Both the position numbers and the translations under genes were made by a program. From NCBI GenBank assembly GCA_031178805.1, contig JAPSIJ010000111.1, positions 1 to 7,079 on the forward strand: DNA of 7,079 bases, given 5' to 3'. The notes below the pieces were generated by a model that saw only the letters and a program-made list of their open reading frames with translations, did not search any database and was not told the DNA's origin. Each line of letters opens with the position of its first letter. Within the stretch, counting starts at the first letter, position 1. The DNA comes from Cellulomonas sp. GTDB lineage: Bacteria > Actinomycetota > Actinomycetes > Actinomycetales > Cellulomonadaceae. This document shows, piece after piece, positions 1-5,549 of this stretch.

Positions 1-281
1 GCGGTGATCCGGAACACCTTGAGCAGCCGCTCCGAGTCGATCACCAGCTGCAGCCGGCCGTCGAGCCCGCGGACGCGCTTGAGCACGCCCACCAGCAGCC
101 CCAGGCCGGTCGAGTCCATGAACCGCACCTGGGTGAGGTCGACGACGAGGTCGACGTGCCCCGCGTCCACCAGTCCGGTGAGCTTCTCCCGCAGCGCGGG
201 CGCCGTGTACACATCGATCTCGCCGGTGACGTCGACGACCGTCCTGCCGTCGACCGTCCTGCTGGCCACGCTCACGTCCAC
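1..281 (-). CDS. bldG: BldG/SpoIIAA-type anti-sigma factor antagonist (STAS domain), 3' end outside window
   Basis: The product is a small cytoplasmic STAS-domain protein. Such proteins bind an anti-sigma factor kinase when unphosphorylated and so free a sigma factor. Seen here: 93 residues starting V-D-V-S-V, with a beta strand, a GEIDVYTAP segment (20-28), a VVDL strand, and the phosphoacceptor loop D56-S57-T58-G59-L60-G61. The reading ends in LLKVFRIT, which in the family is followed by about 20 more residues. The loop serine is at 57, as in Streptomyces BldG, and the N-terminal wording is very close to BldG. The GTG at 281 is chosen because a strong GGAGGGAG lies 5 bases upstream; the ATG at 307 is out of frame and stops quickly. 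nrdG ends 26 bp upstream on the same strand with no hairpin between, so co-transcription is possible. A partner anti-sigma gene often follows, but would lie outside. Membership of the STAS antagonist family is certain; orthology to bldG is an inference from sequence and gene neighbourhood. Confidence 0.88.
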   Translation of the reverse strand, partial: MDVSVASRTVDGRTVVDVTGEIDVYTAPALREKLTGLVDAGHVDLVVDLTQVRFMDSTGLGLLVGVLKRVRGLDGRLQLVIDSERLLKVFRIT

Positions 282-286
282 CCGAG

Positions 287-294
287 CTCCCTCC
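287..294 (-). promoter_or_regulatory. Shine-Dalgarno site of the bldG-like gene
   Basis: On the minus strand GGAGGGAG lies 5 bases before the GTG at 281. It is the strongest ribosome-binding site in the window and fixes the start of the STAS gene. It suggests that this gene is translated independently of nrdG, even if both are on one transcript. Confidence 0.75.
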
Positions 295-307
295 GCCTGA
301 GGAGCAT

Positions 308-1030
308 TCAAACAGACCGCGCGCCCGGCGTCGGCGTGTCCCCCGCCACGTGCCCGTCGCCGGGACCCCCGTGGCGGCGGGCGAGCGCGAGCGCGGCGCG
401 GTACTCGTCGGTGGTCCCGTCGGGGCGCACGGTCTGCAGGACGTGGTCGCGGACGCCCAGGTCGGCGAGGGTGCGGGACAGGTCGGCGACGTCCTGCGGA
501 CCGAGCACGGTGGGGTCCACGGTGGTGCGCACCTGGACGTCCACGCCGGACTCCAGCACCAGCCGGAGCGAGGTGAACGCCTGGCCGGCGGAGGTCGTCG
601 GACCCCCCGTCCGGGTGATCGCCCGGTACAGGTGGACGGGCGCCTTCACGTCCAGCCCCACCCAGTCGAGGTCCGGCAGCAGGGCCGCGAGCCGCCGCGG
701 GTACGCCCCGCCGGTGTGCAGGCCGACCGCGAACCCCGCCGCCCGCACCTCGCGCACGGCGGCCGGCAGGGCCGCCTGCCGGGTCGGCTCGCCGCCGGAG
801 AACACCACCCCGTCCAGCAGCCCGACCCGGCGCGCGAGCAGGGCCCGGACCCGCGCCCACGGGACCACGCCCGGGGTGCGCGGGTCGAGGATCGCCGCGT
901 TGTGGCAGTACGTGCACCGCCACGGGCAGCCCTGCAGGAACGCGGTCGCGACGATGCGCCCGGGCCAGTCGACCGTGGACGTCGGCACGAGCCCGGCGAT
1001 CGCCAGGTCGTCCGCGGCGGTGCCGCGCAT
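308..1030 (-). CDS. nrdG: Anaerobic ribonucleoside-triphosphate reductase activating protein (radical SAM)
   Basis: This radical-SAM enzyme uses a [4Fe-4S] cluster and S-adenosylmethionine to make the glycyl radical on NrdD. Of its 240 residues, C35-x3-C39-x2-C42 (within GCPWRCTYCHN) supplies the cluster ligands, S78-G-G-E-P82 is the SAM-contacting motif, and GLDVKAP (125-131) is the later core strand. The opening run IAGLVPTSTVDWPGR is typical of the longer NrdG2-type activases (about 190-240 residues) rather than the shorter E. coli NrdG. The ATG at 1030 overlaps the nrdD stop as TGATG, and no good Shine-Dalgarno is visible, so translation is probably coupled to nrdD. The last 20 or so residues after LARRHGG look disordered and lie outside the core. 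Pyruvate formate-lyase activase is the main alternative, but the adjacent NrdD makes nrdG far more likely. Confidence 0.95.
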   Translation of the reverse strand: MRGTAADDLAIAGLVPTSTVDWPGRIVATAFLQGCPWRCTYCHNAAILDPRTPGVVPWARVRALLARRVGLLDGVVFSGGEPTRQAALPAAVREVRAAGFAVGLHTGGAYPRRLAALLPDLDWVGLDVKAPVHLYRAITRTGGPTTSAGQAFTSLRLVLESGVDVQVRTTVDPTVLGPQDVADLSRTLADLGVRDHVLQTVRPDGTTDEYRAALALARRHGGPGDGHVAGDTPTPGARSV

Positions 1031-2847
1031 CAGACCGCCACGGGCTCGCGGAACGGCGTGCGCTCCGCGTGCTCGCCCCGCTTGCCGATGTTGAACGAGC
1101 TGACCGGGCGGAAGTAGCCCATCACCCGGGTCCAGACCTCGCAGACCACGGGCTCCGCGTCCGCGCCGCGGTCGGCTGCGCAGCGGTCGCAGGTCGGGTG
1201 CTCGCCCGCCAGGTAGCCGTGCACCGGGCAGATCGAGAACGTCGGCGTGATGGTCAGGTAGGGCAGCGAGAACCGGCTCAGGGAGCGGCGCACCAGCTCG
1301 CGGCACGCGGCCGCGCTGGAGATCCGCTCGGACATGTACAGGTGCAGCACCGTGCCGCCGGTGTACTTGCGCTGCAGCTCGTCCTGCCGCTCCAGCGCCT
1401 CGAACGGGTCGTCGGTGAACCCGACCGGGAGCTGCGAGGAGTTCGTGTAGTACGGGTTCTCCGGGGTGCCGGCCTGCAGGATGTCCGGCCAGCGCTTCCG
1501 GTCCTCCTTGGCGAACCGGTACGTGGTGCCCTCCGCCGGCGTGGCCTCGAGGTTGTACAGGTGCCCGGTCCGCTCCTGGACCTCCACCATGCGGGCGCGC
1601 ACGTGGTCGAGCAGCCGGACCGCCAGGGCGTGCCCCTCGTGCGAGGTGATGTCGTGGGCGTCGCCGGTGAAGTTCCGGATCATCTCGTTGATCCCGTTGA
1701 CGCCGATCGTCGAGAAGTGGTTGTCCAGCGTGCCGAGGTACCGCTTCGTGTAGGGGAACAGGCCCTCGTCGATGTACCGCTGGATGACCTCGCGCTTGAG
1801 CTCGAGGGAGGTGACCGCGAGGTCGACCAGCTCGTCGAGCCGGCGGAGCAGCGCCGCCTCGTCGCCGGAGTACCGGTAGCCGAGCCGCGCGCAGTTGACC
1901 GTCACGACGCCCAGGGAGCCGGTCTGCTCGGCCGAGCCGAACAGGCCGTTGCCGCGCTTGAGCAGCTCGCGCAGGTCGAGCTGCAGCCGGCAGCACATGG
2001 ACCGCACGTCGCCGGGGTTCATGTCGGAGTTGATGAAGTTCTGGAAGTACGGCAGCCCGTACTTGGCGGTCATCGCGAACAGCCGCTCGGCGTTCTCCGA
2101 CTCCCAGGGGAAGTCCGCGGTGATGTTGTACGTGGGGATCGGGAAGGTGAACACCCGCCCCGAGGCGTCCCCCTCGGTCATCACCTCCATGTAGGCGCGG
2201 TTGAGCATGTCCATCTCGGCCTGGAGGTCGCCGTAGGTGAAGTCGACGGGCTCGCCGGCGACGAACGGCACGTCGTCGCGCAGGTCCGCGGGGCAGGTCC
2301 AGTCGAACGTCAGGTTGGTGAACGGCGTCTGGGTGCCCCACCGGGACGGCACGTTGAGGTTGTAGACCAGCTCCTGGATGCCCTGCCGCACCTGGTCGTA
2401 GCTCAGGCCGTCCAGGCGCACGAACGGCGCCATGTAGGTGTCGAACGAGCTGAACGCCTGCGCGCCCGCCCACTCGTTCTGCATCGTGCCCAGGAAGTTG
2501 ACGATCTGCCCGATCGCCGAGGAGAAGTGCTTCGGCGCCGTCGCCTCGACCTTGCCCGGCACGCCGTTCAGCCCCTCCTGCAGCAGGGTGCGCAGCGACC
2601 ACCCGGCGCAGTAGCCGCTCAGCATGTCGAGGTCGTGGATGTGCAGGTCGCCCTCGCGGTGCGCGCGGCCGACGGCCTCGGGGTACACGTGGCTCAGCCA
2701 GTAGTTGGCGACGACCTTGCCCGCGGTGTTGAGGATCAGCCCGCCGAGCGAGTAGCCCTGGTTCGCGTTGGCGTTCACCCGCCAGTCGCTGCGCTGCAGG
2801 TACTCGTCGATGGACGAGCCGACCTCGACGACGGGCGAGTTCTCCAT
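1030..2847 (-). CDS. nrdD: Anaerobic (class III) ribonucleoside-triphosphate reductase, glycyl radical enzyme
   Basis: NrdD reduces ribonucleoside triphosphates to deoxyribonucleotides in the absence of oxygen, using a glycyl radical. The 605-residue protein is near the short end of the family and starts directly with the catalytic domain; no N-terminal ATP-cone is evident. Visible landmarks are GYCAGWSL with C80, SMCCRLQLD (283-291) containing the candidate thiyl cysteine C286, and GLFGSAEQTGSLGVVTVN (301-318). A C-terminal zinc site is formed by C540, C553, C556 and C569, and the glycyl-radical motif R574-V-M-G577-Y is followed by FRPVSSFNIGK. The ATG at 2847 is chosen because conserved sequence starts near residue 11 and GAAAGG lies 8 bases upstream; 30 further open codons upstream cross the operator region and do not look like the family. 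nrdG follows with a one-base overlap. NrdR-box-like sites upstream suggest repression by NrdR. The MCC cluster hints at a thiol-dependent rather than formate-dependent subtype, which is inference. Confidence 0.97.
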   Translation of the reverse strand: MENSPVVEVGSSIDEYLQRSDWRVNANANQGYSLGGLILNTAGKVVANYWLSHVYPEAVGRAHREGDLHIHDLDMLSGYCAGWSLRTLLQEGLNGVPGKVEATAPKHFSSAIGQIVNFLGTMQNEWAGAQAFSSFDTYMAPFVRLDGLSYDQVRQGIQELVYNLNVPSRWGTQTPFTNLTFDWTCPADLRDDVPFVAGEPVDFTYGDLQAEMDMLNRAYMEVMTEGDASGRVFTFPIPTYNITADFPWESENAERLFAMTAKYGLPYFQNFINSDMNPGDVRSMCCRLQLDLRELLKRGNGLFGSAEQTGSLGVVTVNCARLGYRYSGDEAALLRRLDELVDLAVTSLELKREVIQRYIDEGLFPYTKRYLGTLDNHFSTIGVNGINEMIRNFTGDAHDITSHEGHALAVRLLDHVRARMVEVQERTGHLYNLEATPAEGTTYRFAKEDRKRWPDILQAGTPENPYYTNSSQLPVGFTDDPFEALERQDELQRKYTGGTVLHLYMSERISSAAACRELVRRSLSRFSLPYLTITPTFSICPVHGYLAGEHPTCDRCAADRGADAEPVVCEVWTRVMGYFRPVSSFNIGKRGEHAERTPFREPVAV

Positions 2848-2888
2848 GGGGCATGCCTTTCGACTGGATGTGGGTCGCCGCCCGCCCC

Positions 2889-2901
2889 GGCACGCCGTGC
2901 C
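2889..2901. repeat. Short interrupted palindrome in the nrdD leader
   Basis: GGCACG-C-CGTGCC has perfect six-base arms around a single central base. It lies 42 bp before the nrdD start codon and overlaps the proximal NrdR-like box by two bases. It could be a second operator or a hairpin in the leader RNA. In such GC-rich DNA it could equally be chance. Confidence 0.3.
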
Positions 2902-2915
2902 ACTACATGTGGTGG
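2900..2915 (-). promoter_or_regulatory. Candidate NrdR box, proximal to nrdD
   Basis: CCACTACATGTGGTGG is a near-perfect 16-bp palindrome. It matches the general NrdR-box pattern ACACWATATATWGTGT at 11 of 16 positions, with the CAC and GTG ends and the central AT step kept. It lies 53 bp before the nrdD ATG. NrdR is the zinc-finger/ATP-cone repressor of ribonucleotide reductase genes and usually binds paired boxes about three helical turns apart. A second, weaker copy lies 32 bp away in the same register, which strengthens the call. Confidence 0.68.
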
Positions 2916-2931
2916 TCCGTCGGCCGTGCGG

Positions 2932-2947
2932 CAACAAGATGTGACAG
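2932..2947 (-). promoter_or_regulatory. Candidate NrdR box, distal to nrdD
   Basis: On the minus strand this reads CTGTCACATCTTGTTG, which agrees with the proximal box at 10 of 16 positions when aligned at exactly 32 bp offset, including the CACAT core and the GT of the right arm. Alone it would be too weak to call; its spacing relative to the better box is the main evidence. A poor -10-like TAGAAC (2952-2947, minus) adjoins it, so the pair may cover the transcription start, but I see no convincing -35. Confidence 0.5.
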
Positions 2948-3061
2948 TTCTATGCCGCCGCCGGCGCGCAGCCGGGGACCTTCGTCCCGCCGTCCGGGCC
3001 CTCGGCGGTCGTCACCGGCGGCATCGCGCCGGCCGCTCCCCCGGACGCCCGGCGTGTCGCT

Positions 3062-3083
3062 CCGCACCGGGCCGGCGGTGCGG
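3062..3083 (-). terminator. Hairpin directly after the pxpBC stop codon, probable terminator
   Basis: Perfect eight-base arms CCGCACCG and CGGTGCGG enclose a six-base loop and begin at the base right after the pxpBC TGA. No T-run follows, which is common for actinobacterial terminators but makes the call less certain. It would separate the pxp operon from the nrdD promoter region. Confidence 0.55.
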
Positions 3084-4718
3084 TCAGCCGGCCGGGGAGA
3101 GCAGCACCGCGTCGCCCGGGCGGAGCTGCGCCGCCACGTCGCGGGAGCGCGCGTCGAGGACCCCCAGGACCGGGTACCCGCCCGTGACCGGGTGGTCGGC
3201 GCCGAACACCACCGGCCGGCCGTCGGGCGGCACCTGCACGGCGCCCGGCACGAGCGGCTCCGACGGCAGCTCGCCGCGGTCGAGCCGCGGGACCACGGGT
3301 CCGTCCAGCCGGAGCGCGACGCGGTCGGACGCGGGGGTCACCCGGCCCACGGTGCCGGAGACGGCGGCCAGCGCGCCGGCCGGGAACCAGTCCGGCCGCG
3401 GCCCCGGGAGCACGCGCAGCACCGCGGGGTCGGACCACGCGCGGGGCGGCTCCGGCCAGGGCTGGGCGGCGGCCACCACGTCGGTGCCGACCGGGAGCAC
3501 GTCGCCGGCCGCGAGCGGCGCCGGCCCCAGGTCGGCGAGCCGGTCGGAGGCCCGGGAGCCGAGCACCGCGGGCACCGCGACGCCGCCCCGCACCGCGACG
3601 TACAGCCGCAGGCCGCGCACGGCGTGCCCGGTGCGCAGCACGCCGCCGGGCCGCACGCGGGTGGCGGTGTGCGGGGCGACGGGCACGTCGTCGACCCAGG
3701 CCGGCACCTCGGCGCCCGCGAGCGCGACGACGCCGCCGGCCGGCAGGCGCAGCTCCACGCCGCCGAGCAGCACCTCGAGGCCCGCGGCACCGGGGCCGTT
3801 GCCGACGAGCCGGTTCGCGAGCCGGAGCGCCCCGGCGTCGGCCGCGCCGGACCGGCCCACGCCGACGGCGGCCAGGCCAGGCCGACCGCGGTCCTGGACG
3901 AGGGTGAGCACGCCGGGGGCGAGGACCTCGAGGACCGCGCTGGACCCGGCCGGTGGATGCGGTGGGGCGCCGTCCCGCGCGGGGCTCGGTCCGGGGCGGG
4001 CGGGGGCCGAGGCACCGAGCCCAGTGGTGGCCGCCGGTGCTGTGGGGCGGTCGGCGGCCACCGGGACGAACCGCACCCGGGTGCCGGGCCGCAGCAGCGC
4101 GGGCGGGTCGCGGTCCACGTCGAACAGCGGCACGTCGCAGGTGCCGAGCAGCATCCAGCCGCCGGGCGTGGCCCGCGGGTAGACCGCGGCGAACTCCCCC
4201 GCGACGGCGACCGCTCCGCGGGGCACGCGCTCGCGCGGCGTGGGGCGTCGCGGGACGTGCAGCGCCGGGTCCAGGCCGGTCAGGTAGGCGAACCCCGGCA
4301 CGAAGCCGCCGAACGCGACCGTGTACGGGCCGCCCGCGTGCCGCCGGACGACCTCGTCCTCGTCGAGCCCCGTCAGCCGTGCCACCTCCGCCAGGTCGGC
4401 GCCGTCGTAGCGCACCGGCAGCAGCACGGGCTCCGCGTCGTCGTCGCCCGACGCCGCGCGGTCGGCGCCGGCCGCGGCGCGCGCGGCCCGCTCGGCCACG
4501 TCGGCGCGGGCGGCGGTCGCCTGCGCCGGTGACGCGCACCGGACCAGGAGGGTCCGCGCCGCCGGCACCAGGTCGACGGTGCCCGCCGGCGGCCCGGCGC
4601 GGAGCGCGGCGTCCAGGGCCCGCACGGCGGCGAGGTCCGGGAGGTCGACCAGCAGGGCGTCCTCGCCGTAGGGCACCACGCGCACGGCGGCGGCCGGGCC
4701 GGTCCCCTCCCCGTTCAC
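3084..4718 (-). CDS. pxpBC: Fused 5-oxoprolinase subunits B and C (KipI-KipA / PxpB-PxpC)
   Basis: Together with PxpA this protein forms the ATP-dependent prokaryotic 5-oxoprolinase, which opens 5-oxoproline (pyroglutamate) to glutamate. The 544 residues fall into three parts. PxpB/KipI occupies about 12-222, with GGPYTVAFGGFVPGFAYL (129-146) and VYPRATPGGWMLLGT (179-193). A Pro/Ala/Gly-rich linker covers about 223-260. PxpC/KipA occupies about 261-542, with VLTLVQDRGRPGLAAVGVG (270-288), SDRVALRLDGP (464-474), and SEPLVPGAVQVPPDGRPVV followed by GADHPVTGGYPVLG (486-519). In many bacteria these are two genes. The GTG start at 4718 lies 7 bp after the pxpA stop, with GGTGAG overlapping the pxpA end, implying one operon and likely coupling. 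The related carboxylase-linked urea amidolyase and allophanate hydrolase domains share this fold, but no biotin-carboxylase or amidase part is present and pxpA is adjacent, so 5-oxoprolinase is preferred. Confidence 0.93.
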   Translation of the reverse strand: MNGEGTGPAAAVRVVPYGEDALLVDLPDLAAVRALDAALRAGPPAGTVDLVPAARTLLVRCASPAQATAARADVAERAARAAAGADRAASGDDDAEPVLLPVRYDGADLAEVARLTGLDEDEVVRRHAGGPYTVAFGGFVPGFAYLTGLDPALHVPRRPTPRERVPRGAVAVAGEFAAVYPRATPGGWMLLGTCDVPLFDVDRDPPALLRPGTRVRFVPVAADRPTAPAATTGLGASAPARPGPSPARDGAPPHPPAGSSAVLEVLAPGVLTLVQDRGRPGLAAVGVGRSGAADAGALRLANRLVGNGPGAAGLEVLLGGVELRLPAGGVVALAGAEVPAWVDDVPVAPHTATRVRPGGVLRTGHAVRGLRLYVAVRGGVAVPAVLGSRASDRLADLGPAPLAAGDVLPVGTDVVAAAQPWPEPPRAWSDPAVLRVLPGPRPDWFPAGALAAVSGTVGRVTPASDRVALRLDGPVVPRLDRGELPSEPLVPGAVQVPPDGRPVVFGADHPVTGGYPVLGVLDARSRDVAAQLRPGDAVLLSPAG

Positions 4719-4725
4719 CGCGAGC

Positions 4726-5511
4726 TCACCGCGCCGGCCCGGGTGCCGCCGGGCGCACCGCGACGCCGGCGGCCTCCAGGGCGGCCCGGACGGCGCGGGC
4801 GACCGGCACCGCGCCGGGGGTGTCCGAGTGCACGCACAGCGACGCGGCGTCGACCGGGACGAGCGTGCCGTCCACGGCGACCACGACGCCGTCGCGCGCC
4901 AGCCGCACGGCGCGCTCCGCGGCGGCGGCGGGGTCGGTGACCAGCGCCCCCTCGCGGCCCCGGGGCACGAGCGTGCCGTCGGCGAGGTACCCCCGGTCCG
5001 CGAACGCCTCGGTCACCGTGGGCAGCCCCGCCCCGGCCGCGTGCCGCAGCACCGCGGACCCCGGCAGCCCGACCACCGCGAGCGCCGGGTCCACGCCGGC
5101 GATCCCGGCGACGACCGCGGCGGCCTGCTCCTCGTCGTGCACCACCCGGTTGTAGAGCGCGCCGTGCGGCTTCACGTAGCCGACCTCGGCCCCCACCGTG
5201 CGGGCGACCGCCTGCAGCGCGCCCACCTGGTACGCCACCTCCGCCGCGAGCACGCCCGGCGGCACGTCCAGCCGGCGCCGCCCGAAGCCCACGAGGTCCC
5301 GGTAGCCGACGTGCGCCCCGACGGCGACGCCCCGGGAGAGCGCCGTCGCGCAGCGGGCCGCCATGATCGCCGGGTCGCCGGCGTGGAAGCCGCAGGCCAC
5401 GTTCGCGCTGCTGACCACGGCGAGCAGCGCGTCGTCGGCGCCCGGGTCGCCGAGGGACCAGGGCCCGTAGCCCTCGCCGAGGTCGCAGTTCAGGTCGATG
5501 TGCGTCGCCAC
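4726..5511 (-). CDS. pxpA: 5-oxoprolinase subunit A (LamB/YcsF family)
   Basis: PxpA is the third component of the PxpABC 5-oxoprolinase that salvages pyroglutamate. The 261 residues match the family's usual length of about 250. Conserved blocks are DLNCDLGEGYG (6-16), ANVACGFHAGDP (36-47), VAVGAHVGYRDLVGFGRR (62-79), YVKPHGALYN (112-121), and CVHSDTPGA (226-234). The last is usually written with G or S before the DTPGA, so it looks intact. The start is the GTG at 5511: AGGA lies 7 bases upstream and the conserved block starts at residue 5. The ATG at 5519 is out of frame. It is the first gene of a pxpA-pxpBC operon; no transporter gene is linked. Its promoter must lie within or very close to the divergent helicase start, since only 38 bp separate the two start codons. 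Confidence 0.95.
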   Translation of the reverse strand: MATHIDLNCDLGEGYGPWSLGDPGADDALLAVVSSANVACGFHAGDPAIMAARCATALSRGVAVGAHVGYRDLVGFGRRRLDVPPGVLAAEVAYQVGALQAVARTVGAEVGYVKPHGALYNRVVHDEEQAAAVVAGIAGVDPALAVVGLPGSAVLRHAAGAGLPTVTEAFADRGYLADGTLVPRGREGALVTDPAAAAERAVRLARDGVVVAVDGTLVPVDAASLCVHSDTPGAVPVARAVRAALEAAGVAVRPAAPGPAR

Positions 5512-5515
5512 GTGC

Positions 5516-5545
5516 CCATCCTGCCGCCCGGAGGGGCGAGGATGG
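5516..5545. promoter_or_regulatory. Symmetric inverted repeat between the divergent pxpA and helicase starts
   Basis: CCATCCT (5516-5522) is matched by AGGATGG (5539-5545), with an inner pair CGCCC (5525-5529) and GGGCG (5534-5538), a two-base bulge and a four-base loop. The centre of symmetry falls exactly midway between the two start codons. Each outer arm contains the putative Shine-Dalgarno of one gene (AGGA for pxpA on the minus strand, GAGG for the helicase on the plus strand), so part of the symmetry is just two outward-facing ribosome-binding sites. It could also be a shared operator or fold in RNA to mask those sites. Confidence 0.5.
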
Positions 5546-5549
5546 TGGG

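Noticed and set aside
308..2893. A very long open minus-strand frame that could be read as an NrdD-NrdG fusion
   Set aside because: Upstream of 1030 this frame is shifted relative to nrdD and gives an arginine-, alanine- and glycine-rich sequence with no family resemblance. The real nrdD frame ends with its own stop at 1030, so the long opening only reflects scarce stop codons in GC-rich DNA.
2845..2937. An upstream start that would lengthen NrdD by 30 residues
   Set aside because: The added residues cover the candidate NrdR box and look unlike NrdD, whereas the ATG at 2847 has a suitable ribosome-binding site and the conserved region begins soon after it.
2848..3083. Search of the nrdD leader for a riboswitch, such as a cobalamin-type element
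   Set aside because: The gap is short, and I found only the two box-like palindromes, a small palindrome and the terminator-like hairpin. No conserved B12-box-like or other aptamer core is visible.
1069..4182. A plus-strand open frame of over 1,000 codons antisense to nrdD and pxpBC
   Set aside because: It crosses two real minus-strand genes and the intergenic regulatory region, and its composition is Arg/Ala/Pro/Gly-heavy with no recognisable domain. It is a shadow frame.
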